DNA from: Bacillota bacterium
GTDB taxonomy: Bacteria; Bacillota; Clostridia; Christensenellales; Christensenellaceae
DNA length: 64,000 bases
Direction of reading: 5' to 3'
NCBI GenBank assembly: GCA_023393165.1
Contig: JAEWMJ010000045.1
Span: forward strand, 62,001 to 126,000
In this document: positions 41,687-50,530 of the stretch, one piece after another
How positions within the stretch are numbered: position 1 is the first letter of the stretch
How the letters are laid out: every line of letters begins with the position of its first letter
The notes under the pieces: model-generated
Told to the model about the DNA's origin: nothing
Databases searched by the model: none
Seen by the model: only the letters and a program-made list of their open reading frames with translations
Position numbers and translations under genes: made by a program

Positions 41687-43189
41687 ATGCAGGAGTATGT
41701 CGTCGAGATGAGAGATGTATGTAAGTCTTTTCCGGGCGTAAAGGCTTTGGATGGCGTTCATCTTGAGGTTAAACCCGGTGAGGTTCATGCACTGATGGGC
41801 GAGAATGGCGCTGGAAAATCGACGCTGATGAAGATACTGAACGGCCTCCATCAGCCTGATTCCGGCGAAATTTTATTTCGCGGCAAGCCTGAGAAAATAG
41901 AAAATCCGTCCAAGGCGCTTTCGCTTGGGCTTGCGATGATCTATCAGGAACTCAACCCAATCAATGATATGAATGTGGCTGAAAACATTTTTATCGGCAG
42001 AGAACCGATGAAAAAAGGAAACGTATTTATTGATTTTAACAAAATGTATCAGAATGCAAAGGATTTGCTTCGGGAATACGGCCTGAACGTGAGCCCGAAA
42101 CAAAAAATGAGGCGGCTTTCCACAGCGCAAAAACAAATGATAGAAATTATTAAAGCCGTGTCATTGAACGCCAACGTGATCGTGATGGACGAACCGACCT
42201 CATCACTGACCGATGAAGAGGTATCCGTTCTTTTTAAAACGATCAAACGCTTAAAAGAACGCAATGTTGCGGTCATATACATTTCTCACCGCTTAGAAGA
42301 GGTGTTTTTGATTGCCGATACGGCGACGGTCATGCGGGATGGAAAATATATCGGCAAAGAACAGATAGAAAATTTGGATAAAGACAAACTGATCAGCATG
42401 ATGGTCGGACGCGAGCTGAAAGATGTGTATCCGTCGGGCAGCGCCGATATAGGCGGCGTTTTGCTGGAAGTAAAAAATCTTGGCCGCAGGGGCGTATTTA
42501 AAAATATTAACTTCAGCGTGCGAAAAGGCGAAATCCTCGGGTTCTACGGTTTGGTCGGCGCTGGCCGAAGCGAGGTTATGAGAGCGATTTTCCGGATAGA
42601 CAATCCTGATGCCGGTGAAATTTTAATGGAAGGAAAGCCCGTTAAAATCAAATCGCCCACCCATGCGATACAAAACGGCATGGCTATGGTTACGGAAGAC
42701 CGTAAGGAATTGGGGCTTGTCCTGTGCAGGAGTATAAAGGAGAATATAACCCTTGCAAACCTGGATAAATACTCAAACGGCACGTTTGTCAACGGAAAAC
42801 TGGAAACGGAAATCTGCGAAGATATCACCCAAAAGCTTACGGTTAAAATGAGCGGGCTAAAGCAGCTTGCCGGCAACCTCTCCGGAGGAAACCAGCAAAA
42901 AGTGGTGCTGTGTAAATGGCTGATCACTGCGCCCAAACTTCTCATATTGGATGAGCCTACGCGAGGAATCGATGTGGGCGCAAAAGCAGAGATATATGCG
43001 CTGATGCGGCAATTTGCAGAAGAAGGAATGGCTCTTATAATCATTTCATCAGAGCTCCCTGAAGTAATGGGAATGAGCGACAGGGTATTGGTGATGGGTG
43101 AAGGAGAAATAAAGGGAGAATTTTTAAAGAATCAGTTTACTCAGGACGATCTACTGTCCTGCGCATTGGGGGGAAAGAAAAATGGCTGA
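41687..43189 (+). CDS. Sugar ABC transporter ATPase (RbsA/MglA-like)
   Basis: This is a 500-aa cytoplasmic ATPase with two tandem ABC domains. The first has Walker A GENGAGKST (residues about 38-46), signature RRLSTAQKQMIEI and Walker B VIVMDEPTSSLT. The second has GLVGAGRSEV, LSGGNQQKVVL and LLILDEPTRGIDVG. Dual-ATPase subunits of this kind drive import of ribose, galactose or related monosaccharides (CUT2 family). RBS AAGGAGAGG precedes ATG 41687. The permease gene overlaps its end by 8 bases. The substrate is unknown; the downstream deacetylase and glycosidase suggest an amino-sugar or oligosaccharide product. Confidence 0.92.
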   Translation: MQEYVVEMRDVCKSFPGVKALDGVHLEVKPGEVHALMGENGAGKSTLMKILNGLHQPDSGEILFRGKPEKIENPSKALSLGLAMIYQELNPINDMNVAENIFIGREPMKKGNVFIDFNKMYQNAKDLLREYGLNVSPKQKMRRLSTAQKQMIEIIKAVSLNANVIVMDEPTSSLTDEEVSVLFKTIKRLKERNVAVIYISHRLEEVFLIADTATVMRDGKYIGKEQIENLDKDKLISMMVGRELKDVYPSGSADIGGVLLEVKNLGRRGVFKNINFSVRKGEILGFYGLVGAGRSEVMRAIFRIDNPDAGEILMEGKPVKIKSPTHAIQNGMAMVTEDRKELGLVLCRSIKENITLANLDKYSNGTFVNGKLETEICEDITQKLTVKMSGLKQLAGNLSGGNQQKVVLCKWLITAPKLLILDEPTRGIDVGAKAEIYALMRQFAEEGMALIIISSELPEVMGMSDRVLVMGEGEIKGEFLKNQFTQDDLLSCALGGKKNG

Positions 43190-44183
43190 CAAACTTTTGC
43201 GTGAAACAGCAAGGAAGAATGGGCATAAAGCGTTTCAGGAGTATATAAGAAGCTACGCTCTGTTCATTATATTTATCTGTTTGTGTGTGGTTCTGGCATT
43301 TGCATCCGATACATTTTTACAGCCTACCAACATCATAAATGTATTCAGGCAAATATCCATTAACGGCATACTGGCTCTGGGAATGACTTTTGTTATCATA
43401 CTGGGCGGAATCGACATTTCGATAGGATCTGTGGCTGCAGTCGCAGGCGTTGTGTCGGCGCTCATTTTGGAATCATATCCGGGAATGACGGCAGCCGCAT
43501 TGGCCGGGGGCATATTGTCGGGCGGAGCGATGGGCGTAATCATCGGATTCCTTGTCGCCAAAATGAAGATTGCTCCCTTTATCGCTTCCCTTGCCATGAT
43601 GACCATCGCAAGGGGCCTGGCGCTTGTGATTGCGGGAGGCGTTCCGCATACCATCTATGATCCGGCGTATATTGCCATAGGCAACGGATATCTCTGGCCC
43701 AAAACTTCGCCGAATTCCATCAGCCTGCCTATCTCCGTACTGATTTTTATTGCCTGCATCGTTGTCGTCTGCATCATTCTTTATAAAACAAAATTCGGCA
43801 GATATGTATACGCGGTTGGAGGCAACGAGGAGGCTGCCAGGGTTTCGGGAGTGAATGTTGCAAGGGTCAAATTTTTTACTTTCGTAATCAACGGGCTGCT
43901 TTGCGGAATTGCCGGAATTGTACTGGCCGCGAGAATAACATCCGGACAGCCTGCGGCCGCGTCCGGTTATGAGTTGGATGCGATTGCCGCGGTTATCATA
44001 GGCGGAGCCAGCCTTTCCGGCGGCGCGGGCAAGGTAAGCGGCACCATTATCGGCGCCCTTATCATAGGGGTTTTGAACAATGGTCTTGTGCTTCTGGCCG
44101 TATCATCCTACTACCAGCAGATCATTCAGGGTATCATTATTGCCGGCGCGGTTATATTGGACAGCAGAACAAAGCGGATTTGA
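43182..44183 (+). CDS. Sugar ABC transporter permease (RbsC-like)
   Basis: This is a 333-aa membrane protein with about 9-10 hydrophobic segments beginning YALFIIFICLCVVLAFASDT and the CUT2 permease signature MTFVIILGGIDISIGSVAA, then MMTIARGLALVIAGG and AARVSGVNVARVKFFTF. It pairs with the dual ATPase and the following binding protein to form one importer. ATG 43182 overlaps the ATPase stop, so translation is coupled. Confidence 0.93.
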   Translation: MADKLLRETARKNGHKAFQEYIRSYALFIIFICLCVVLAFASDTFLQPTNIINVFRQISINGILALGMTFVIILGGIDISIGSVAAVAGVVSALILESYPGMTAAALAGGILSGGAMGVIIGFLVAKMKIAPFIASLAMMTIARGLALVIAGGVPHTIYDPAYIAIGNGYLWPKTSPNSISLPISVLIFIACIVVVCIILYKTKFGRYVYAVGGNEEAARVSGVNVARVKFFTFVINGLLCGIAGIVLAARITSGQPAAASGYELDAIAAVIIGGASLSGGAGKVSGTIIGALIIGVLNNGLVLLAVSSYYQQIIQGIIIAGAVILDSRTKRI

Positions 44184-44228
44184 ATCTCAAATGCTCTCGG
44201 GCATAAGATTATATAAGGAGGATAAAAA

Positions 44229-45269
44229 ATGAAAAAAGTATTATTCACACTGTTTGCACTGGTTATGGTTGCGGTATTTGCGTTTACTGCTTGTTCCAGT
44301 ACAAGCGACAATACCAGTCAGCCCTCTTCTGAAAGCGCGGCCGCGCAAAGCGAGGCTGCCGCATCCGAAACGGCAGCAGCTTCATCGGCCGATTCGGGAA
44401 CGGAACCGGGTAAAGTTTTTAAGATTGGCGTATCCACACAGGCGTGGAAACATGAATTCTTAAAGAACTTCATCAATGCGTTTAAAGCGATTGACGAACA
44501 AATGGACAATGTGGAACTTATTCTTGTGGACAGTGAAGACGACGTGCAAAAACAACTGGATGATGTGGACACTCTGATTGCGCAAGGCGTGGACGGCATT
44601 ATACTCAATCCCCTGAGTTTTGAGGGAACGAGCGCAGCTGTGCAGGCCTGCAAAGAAGCGGGAATAACGGTTGTGGAGGCGGTTTCCTATACGCAGAATG
44701 AAGATTATGCTACTTTTGTGGGAACCGACGTTAAAGCGTCCGGCCTCATGGCGGGAAAAATGGTTGCGGATATGCTGGGCGGAAAAGGAAAAGTTTTCGA
44801 AATAGAAGGCATCATCGGGCATACGGCGCAGATCAACAGGGGCGCGGGCATCAAGGAATCTTTGGCCGAATATCCTGATATTCAGCTGGTTGAAACGCAA
44901 TGCGGCGAATTTGATACAGATGTGGCAATGCAGGTTACAGACGCATGGCTCACCAAATATGATGAGATCGACGCAATTGTAGCGCACAACGACGGTATGG
45001 CATTAGGCGCTATGAACGCATGCATCACGGCGGGAAGAACGGATATCAAAATTGTTGGGATCGACGGTGATCTGGCTGCGTTAAACGGCATTATCGCCGG
45101 AACATATTCGGGTACCTGCGTGGACTACTGTGAAGAAGAGGCGAAACTGGCAGTGGAAGAAATGGTATCCATTTTGTCCGGAAATGCGCCCAAAGGCAAA
45201 ATCATTGTGGATTATGTACCTGTTACAACCGCTGAAGAGGCGCAGAAGTTTGTGGATCTGCGCAGCTAA
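44229..45269 (+). CDS. Sugar-binding lipoprotein of the ABC importer (RbsB-like)
   Basis: This is a 346-aa lipoprotein. The signal peptide KKVLFTLFALVMVAVFAF ends in the lipobox FTAC (Cys about residue 22), then comes a Ser/Ala-rich linker (residues about 25-60). The mature domain has the sugar-binding type 1 fold: KIGVSTQAWKHEFLKNF, VDTLIAQGVDGIILNPLSF, GTDVKASGLMAGKMVADML and KIVGIDGDLAALNGI. RBS AAGGAGG precedes ATG 44229. It delivers substrate to the permease. A strong hairpin follows, which may stabilise its mRNA so that it is made in excess, as is usual for binding proteins. Confidence 0.92.
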   Translation: MKKVLFTLFALVMVAVFAFTACSSTSDNTSQPSSESAAAQSEAAASETAAASSADSGTEPGKVFKIGVSTQAWKHEFLKNFINAFKAIDEQMDNVELILVDSEDDVQKQLDDVDTLIAQGVDGIILNPLSFEGTSAAVQACKEAGITVVEAVSYTQNEDYATFVGTDVKASGLMAGKMVADMLGGKGKVFEIEGIIGHTAQINRGAGIKESLAEYPDIQLVETQCGEFDTDVAMQVTDAWLTKYDEIDAIVAHNDGMALGAMNACITAGRTDIKIVGIDGDLAALNGIIAGTYSGTCVDYCEEEAKLAVEEMVSILSGNAPKGKIIVDYVPVTTAEEAQKFVDLRS

Positions 45270-45290
45270 TTGAAAAAGTAACAAAGCAAA

Positions 45291-45318
45291 ATCGTACCGC
45301 CCGACAGGGCGGTACGAT
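45291..45318 (+). promoter_or_regulatory. Stable 12-bp hairpin after the binding-protein gene
   Basis: ATCGTACCGCCC / GGGCGGTACGAT closes a GACA tetraloop. There is no T-run, so it probably protects the upstream mRNA end or attenuates readthrough rather than terminating. Confidence 0.7.
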
Positions 45319-45349
45319 AACAATGTAAAGAATGCAGGGGAGATATTAT

Positions 45350-46522
45350 ATGTCGTATTTTAGTATTGAGGAGACCCAAAAACGCGTTGAAAGCGTAAAA
45401 GAAATACTTGAAAGAAAAAAACTGGATGCCGCGCTTATTTATTATGATGAATTGAATATCGCGAACGGCTGGTATCTGACGGGATGGTGCCCCCAGTTTG
45501 AAAGCGGCGCAGTACTGGTGCCTCGCAGGGGCAAGCCGCTTTTGCTGGGCGGACCCGAAAGCGAACCGTTTGCGAAAATGAGCAGCGCAATAAAGGAGAC
45601 AAGAAATTTTCCTGTTTTCATGGTACCTGACGAAGAGTACCCGAATGCTGCCATCATAGACTTTAAGAAACTGAATGATGAACTGATGGCAGGCGGTACA
45701 AAGATCAAGCGTCTTGGGTTTGTGGGCACGGCAACGATTCCGCATCTTGTTTATGAGCAGCTCAAGGCGGGATTTAACGATACGGAGTTTGTTGATATTA
45801 CCGTAGATTACGAGGCGCTGCGTATAATCAAATCACCGTGGGAAATTGAAAACATTAAGAAAGCGTTTGAAATGGCGGATAAAGCATACGACGCTATGAG
45901 AGTGAAAATAGCGCCGGATGTTTACGAATATGAAGTAGCTGCTGCGGGAGAAACAATTTGCAGATCAATGGGAGCGAACAGTTTTGCTTATACTACGATA
46001 GTCGGAAGCGGCGAGCGGGCAAACGCCGTTGTGCCTACGGCAATCAATAAAAAAATGTCGGCGGGTGAAACAGTTATGATCGGTATAGCGCCGAGATGCA
46101 TGGGATATGCCGGCACATTCGGAGACAATTTGCCTGTATCCGGTTCATATACTCCGGCACAGAGGGATTGCGTGAATTATTTGCGGGAAACGATGCGTTT
46201 GACCAAATCCATGCTCAAACCGGGCGTATCGGGAAAAGAGGTCGACGTTCCCGGCAGAAAATATTTTGAAGAAAAAGGCCTTATCCGTTATCTTGTGTGT
46301 CCGTTTGCGCATACCATCGGCTTAATGGAAGCGGAGGCCCCCTTCTTTGGACCGAACAGCGACGACATATTAAAACCGGGTATGACCGTAATGGTGGACG
46401 TCAGCTTTTTCGGCCATCCGACGCTTTACGGCGCGCGTGTGGAAACGGGATACCTCATTACGGAAACCGGATGCGAACCCTTGTCCAAAAAGATGGATGA
46501 ATATTTTATGCAGGATGCCTAA
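45350..46522 (+). CDS. M24-fold (creatinase/aminopeptidase P-like) hydrolase lacking metal aspartates
   Basis: This is a 390-aa pita-bread-fold protein with an N-terminal creatinase-like domain (residues 1-125) and a C-terminal catalytic domain. A canonical M24 peptidase has two Asp ligands in a D.G....GY..D.TR block; here the same place reads GIAPRCMGYAGTFGDN, without the Asp pair. HTIGL and VETGYLI (His and Glu) remain. This pattern fits metal-free creatinase-type enzymes, which use His, or a pseudo-peptidase. ATG 45350 has GGGGAG upstream. It sits in the sugar operon, so it may act on an amide or amidine derivative of the imported compound. Confidence 0.72.
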   Translation: MSYFSIEETQKRVESVKEILERKKLDAALIYYDELNIANGWYLTGWCPQFESGAVLVPRRGKPLLLGGPESEPFAKMSSAIKETRNFPVFMVPDEEYPNAAIIDFKKLNDELMAGGTKIKRLGFVGTATIPHLVYEQLKAGFNDTEFVDITVDYEALRIIKSPWEIENIKKAFEMADKAYDAMRVKIAPDVYEYEVAAAGETICRSMGANSFAYTTIVGSGERANAVVPTAINKKMSAGETVMIGIAPRCMGYAGTFGDNLPVSGSYTPAQRDCVNYLRETMRLTKSMLKPGVSGKEVDVPGRKYFEEKGLIRYLVCPFAHTIGLMEAEAPFFGPNSDDILKPGMTVMVDVSFFGHPTLYGARVETGYLITETGCEPLSKKMDEYFMQDA

Positions 46523-46545
46523 AGGCAAATTAAGGAGGCTATGGA

Positions 46546-46905
46546 ATGATTACAGGCAAAAATGTATGGATTTTTGCGGACGGCGATCTGCCGCCGCAGG
46601 GTACTCAGGAACCGCTTGGACATGAGGCGCTGATGGTGGTCAATTGCAATAACGAAGACGCGCATTTGAATATCACGATTTTATTTGAAGATAAGGATCC
46701 TGTAAAGGGTGTGGAACTGGTATGCCCCGCCCAAAGGATCAAATGCTACAGGTTGGATTATCCTATAGGCAAGGCGCCGTACAAAATACCTTTTGGCCAG
46801 TATGCGCTGATGATAGAAAGCGATGTGCCTGTTGTTGCCAATTTCGGGCGCCTTGACAGAAGAGAAAATATGGCATATTATCCGGTTCAGGGATTCAGTC
46901 TGTAA
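46546..46905 (+). CDS. Sensory rhodopsin transducer-like protein
   Basis: This is a 119-aa single-domain protein. GKNVWIFADGDLPPQGTQEPLGHEAL and then VVNCNNEDAHLNITILFED lead into SDVPVVANFGRLDRRENM, the pattern I recall for the Anabaena sensory rhodopsin transducer family. Many members occur in sugar operons without rhodopsin and probably bind a carbohydrate. Here it lies between the M24-like and M81 genes, with RBS AAGGAGG upstream. No rhodopsin gene is in the window. Confidence 0.65.
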   Translation: MITGKNVWIFADGDLPPQGTQEPLGHEALMVVNCNNEDAHLNITILFEDKDPVKGVELVCPAQRIKCYRLDYPIGKAPYKIPFGQYALMIESDVPVVANFGRLDRRENMAYYPVQGFSL

Positions 46906-46986
46906 GGATAGATTTAAGGACATCTGCCTGTGCGGAACCGACATGGGCAGATGGGAATGCTTTTTGTTTTAAAGGAAGTGGAATTC

Positions 46987-48429
46987 ATGGCATACCGCGT
47001 TTTTGTCAGTTCGTTTCAATGTGAATCCAATACGTTTTGTAAAACGAAAGCGGAATACCGTGATTTTGATATTGTTTATGACGCCGATGCGGCCGGGAAA
47101 CTTGCCGCGGCGGAATTTTTCAGACAAAACGGGATAGATGTCGTTGGAGGCGTTTATGCGAGCGCATTGCCTTCGGGAATGGTTGGGCTTGAAGCTTTCA
47201 ACAGGATATCGGATGAGATCATTGCGCGCTTATCAGGCGGGGGACGTGTGGACGGCGTTTATCTGTACCTGCATGGAGCAATGGTTGTGGAAGGCGTGGG
47301 GAGCGGTGAAGAGAATCTTATTTCGCGAATCAGACGCATTGTATCACATCGCGTTCCCATAGCCGTTGCGCTGGATTTTCATGCAAACAACACAGAGACC
47401 ATGATGCGGCAGGTAAATATCATACATGGTTTCAGGACCGCGCCGCATATTGATCATGCTGAAACGGAACGGCGGGCTGCAGCCGGGCTTTTGCGCTGCC
47501 TGCGCGAAAAAGTATTGCCCGAGCCTGCTTTTGTTCGCGTCCCCGTTCTTGCCGCGGATGCGGCGGTTACATCCGGAAAGCCGCTGAAAGATATTATGCT
47601 TGCCATAAAAGAACTTGATAAAAAAAATGAATTTTATTCGGCTGCTTTTTTTAACGGGCAGCCCTGGGTAGACGAGCCTTTTATGGGGCCCTGCGCAGTC
47701 ATAATGGCCGCTCCGGGCCGGAAAAAAGAGGCGGAAGAGGCCGCCGGACAATTGGCGGGCATGTATTGGAAGGGGCGCAGCGAGCTGAAACTTGGAGATG
47801 AAGCGATGCTCCCTGACGCGGCTATCTCCTTTGCTGCAGCTCAAGAAAATTCGCCTGTGTTTATCAGTGATTCCGGCGATAATACCACGGCGGGCGCGGA
47901 AGGCGAGGGAACGCTTTTTCTTAAAATGCTGATGGAGCAAAATGTGAAAAGAAGTCTCGTTTGCGCCGTTACGGCAAAAGAGGCGGCTAGAGAATTGCTG
48001 ACTAAAAAGACCGGAGAGGCTGTTTCCGTGCGGATAGGCGAGGGACGAAAAGAAAAAAACATCGTGCCTGTACTCATCGAAGGCAGAATAAAGTCGTTTG
48101 GAGCGGTTCTTGGATGGGCGGGAGAAGAATGCGGTTTGGGAGTGGTGATCTCAAACGAAAATATGGACGTTGTGCTGACGGATGTACGCGCCGCATTCAT
48201 ATCGCAAAAACACATAGAAAACATGGGCGTAAAATTATCGGATTATCATATCATTATTGTTAAGCTGGGATATTTGTTTCCGGGGTTGCGCGAAGTGGCG
48301 GCGTCTCATGTTTTTGCTCTTACGCCGGGAGCCAGTACGAATCTCTTTCAAACGCTCGATTATAAAAAGATCCGGAGGCCCGTATATCCGCTGGACAAAG
48401 AATTTGATTGGCGAGGGGGAACCGTATGA
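46987..48429 (+). CDS. M81-family metallopeptidase (MlrC-like)
   Basis: This is a 480-aa protein with YRVFVSSFQCESNTFCK at the start, then AVALDFHANNTETMMRQ and GFRTAPHIDHAETERRAA, the metal-ligand blocks of M81/MlrC enzymes. The C-terminal half has FISDSGDNTTAGAEGEGT, also conserved in this family. MlrC opens and cleaves linear peptides; most homologues probably act on small peptide or amide bonds. ATG 46987 has AAGGAAG upstream. Its end overlaps the next gene by 4 bases. In this operon it may process an amide-linked sugar derivative. Confidence 0.8.
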   Translation: MAYRVFVSSFQCESNTFCKTKAEYRDFDIVYDADAAGKLAAAEFFRQNGIDVVGGVYASALPSGMVGLEAFNRISDEIIARLSGGGRVDGVYLYLHGAMVVEGVGSGEENLISRIRRIVSHRVPIAVALDFHANNTETMMRQVNIIHGFRTAPHIDHAETERRAAAGLLRCLREKVLPEPAFVRVPVLAADAAVTSGKPLKDIMLAIKELDKKNEFYSAAFFNGQPWVDEPFMGPCAVIMAAPGRKKEAEEAAGQLAGMYWKGRSELKLGDEAMLPDAAISFAAAQENSPVFISDSGDNTTAGAEGEGTLFLKMLMEQNVKRSLVCAVTAKEAARELLTKKTGEAVSVRIGEGRKEKNIVPVLIEGRIKSFGAVLGWAGEECGLGVVISNENMDVVLTDVRAAFISQKHIENMGVKLSDYHIIIVKLGYLFPGLREVAASHVFALTPGASTNLFQTLDYKKIRRPVYPLDKEFDWRGGTV

Positions 48430-50519
48430 AAAAAATTATGCCTATGCCTAAAAGCCAATTGTTAAAAACGGGAAAAACGAAACATTTTCAGAGGCTCTCG
48501 TTTTTGGCGGAAAAAGGCGCTGATGAAATCAAAACCCTGATTGAATGCAAAATGTGGAACTATATGGATATCGCGCTCGATTTTAACGTAATTGCACCAA
48601 AAGACGCATACGTTGTTGTTTTATGCGAAAATCCGCATGTTCCTGCCTGTGCGGATGCCCGCCTTTATACGAAACAGGGTTATACCATTACGGTCGATAC
48701 GGACGGCTGCCAGATAAGCTATGCGGAACGCGCAGGACTTGTGAATGCTTTGTCAACGCTCAAACAGCTGTTCGGCAAAGAAGACGACGGCTATAGCATG
48801 GAATGCTGCGAGATCGTAGACTGGCCTTCCGTCGAAAACCGGGCGGTTTCCAATACTTTTGCATGGTATGCCGGGTATGGAAGGCTGGGCTTTGATATGC
48901 AGCTGTGGGGATATGATGAATGGGCGGAGTACGTCAATATATGCTCGGATTTTAAAATCAACCAGTTCAATATGTGTATGTACGGTTACTGGCCGTTTGA
49001 ATTTGGTGAATATCCCGAAACGGTATTAAAAAACATGCCGGTTCAAATATGGAATAAAGAAAGCCGCAATTGGTTGACGGTAATGTTCATTCATCCAAAC
49101 CTTGAGCAGGAATTTCTTAACCGCCTGATAGAATATGCGCATTTACTGGGAATAACCTTTTATGCATACATAGGTTTGAACAGTTATAACGGAGGCTATG
49201 CAAGCGAGCATAAAGACAAACGGATGAAGCTTCCGGCCGACAGCAGGTATGTGAATGATTTTGACAGGCTTTGTCTCAGCGATGCGGGAAACATAGAATA
49301 TTTAAAGGCTGCAATGCGGCGGATAGTGCGGTTGGGATTTGACGGAATCGATTTTGAGGAAAGCGAAGAGGCGTACTGGTACTGCGGCTGCGAAGACTGC
49401 CAAAAGGCTTTTCTTCAGAACCATACGCCCGAAGAAGCGAGCCATATAGGCAATAATATTCTTCTAAAAGAACTGTATGCAGTAATCAAACGGGAAAACC
49501 CGGACTGCAAGGTAGGCGTAAGGGCATGGAGGCAGCCGCCGCTTGAAAAGCCGGCTGAATTAATACGGGAGATGACGGAAAGCGTACCGGATGATATCGG
49601 ACTGTTTTGGGCGCCGGGACTCTATGTTTCTGACGGGGAATTTGTAAAATGGGCGGAGGCGTTTGGCAAACACCGCATCTGGGGCCGTGACACAGAAAGC
49701 AATGCGGTCGCCGCATGCTTCGGGAGACTGATCCGGATATTCCGTTCAAATGGCCTGCGCTGCGATGAAGAACCAAACGATCAGTTTTTGGAAGAAGATA
49801 TCCGGCAGCATACCGGTTCGGCGGCGCTGGGCGTTCAGGGGATCAACGGATACATGTTTGAATGGTATGGATTTTTCATTCACTTGTTTGCGCATGCTTT
49901 TTACGGCTGGGGGTCGCAGCTGGAACCGGAAGCGTTTTATAATTATTCCGTTGAATCCGTGTTCGGCGGGGAACTTGCGGAAGATATCCTGTACATATTG
50001 CGCAATATGTTTACCATTCATGAAAGCCAGCTGAAAATATTCCCGACCGAGTTTCCGTTTGCGCGCAACAAAGTGGAAATGCGGGATATGCCAAGAATAA
50101 AGCAGGCAATAGACGAATGGCCCGGGTTGATGGAAAAGATAGAGAGGGTACAAAAAGCGCTGGCGGCTGATGAAAAGCTGCGCGTATATGAACCGCATTT
50201 TGAAAAAATACGGATAGCCGCCAAAAGAAACAGGGTAATTTATGACCTGGCGCTTGCTTCCGTTACCTTTGATTGTGCAAAAACAAAGGAGGAAAGGGAA
50301 AAAAGCCTTAAGGAAATGCTTAAATATAATGAGATGGATTTTGAGATCGTAAAAAATCATTATTTTGATGTTAATCCGGTGGACAGAACCGGGACCAAAT
50401 CGTGCATGATCCCCTGCCATGAATTACGGCGGGTCATTCAAAACGAACTGGACCCGGATCATAAAGATGAAACGCCTGTATATCTTGGGGTGGAGGCGCT
50501 TGGCTGGCTTTGGCTGTAG
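48426..50519 (+). CDS. Glycoside hydrolase-like TIM-barrel enzyme
   Basis: This is a 697-aa cytoplasmic-type enzyme without a signal peptide. The N-terminal domain (about 1-130) ends with YAERAGLVNALSTLKQLF, a GH20-like accessory fold. The barrel has WPSVENRAVSNTFAWY, INQFNMCMYGYWPFEFG and an acidic pair in GFDGIDFEESEEAYW, a candidate catalytic segment as in GH20/alpha-glucuronidase relatives. CGCEDCQKAF follows. A C-terminal helical domain starts at about residue 480. I cannot give a GH family firmly. Start ATG 48426 overlaps the M81 stop. It probably cleaves a glycan product after import. Confidence 0.65.
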   Translation: MKKIMPMPKSQLLKTGKTKHFQRLSFLAEKGADEIKTLIECKMWNYMDIALDFNVIAPKDAYVVVLCENPHVPACADARLYTKQGYTITVDTDGCQISYAERAGLVNALSTLKQLFGKEDDGYSMECCEIVDWPSVENRAVSNTFAWYAGYGRLGFDMQLWGYDEWAEYVNICSDFKINQFNMCMYGYWPFEFGEYPETVLKNMPVQIWNKESRNWLTVMFIHPNLEQEFLNRLIEYAHLLGITFYAYIGLNSYNGGYASEHKDKRMKLPADSRYVNDFDRLCLSDAGNIEYLKAAMRRIVRLGFDGIDFEESEEAYWYCGCEDCQKAFLQNHTPEEASHIGNNILLKELYAVIKRENPDCKVGVRAWRQPPLEKPAELIREMTESVPDDIGLFWAPGLYVSDGEFVKWAEAFGKHRIWGRDTESNAVAACFGRLIRIFRSNGLRCDEEPNDQFLEEDIRQHTGSAALGVQGINGYMFEWYGFFIHLFAHAFYGWGSQLEPEAFYNYSVESVFGGELAEDILYILRNMFTIHESQLKIFPTEFPFARNKVEMRDMPRIKQAIDEWPGLMEKIERVQKALAADEKLRVYEPHFEKIRIAAKRNRVIYDLALASVTFDCAKTKEEREKSLKEMLKYNEMDFEIVKNHYFDVNPVDRTGTKSCMIPCHELRRVIQNELDPDHKDETPVYLGVEALGWLWL

Positions 50520-50530
50520 GAGAATTCAAA

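Noticed and set aside
42544..43044. Minus-strand open frame inside the ABC ATPase gene
   Set aside because: It is antisense to conserved ABC motifs, a shadow of codon bias.
46546..46905. A light-sensing system
   Set aside because: Only the transducer-like protein is present, with no rhodopsin, and the neighbours are sugar genes.
49746..50420. Minus-strand open frame of 224 codons inside the glycosidase gene
   Set aside because: It is fully antisense to a well-supported gene and carries no protein motif.
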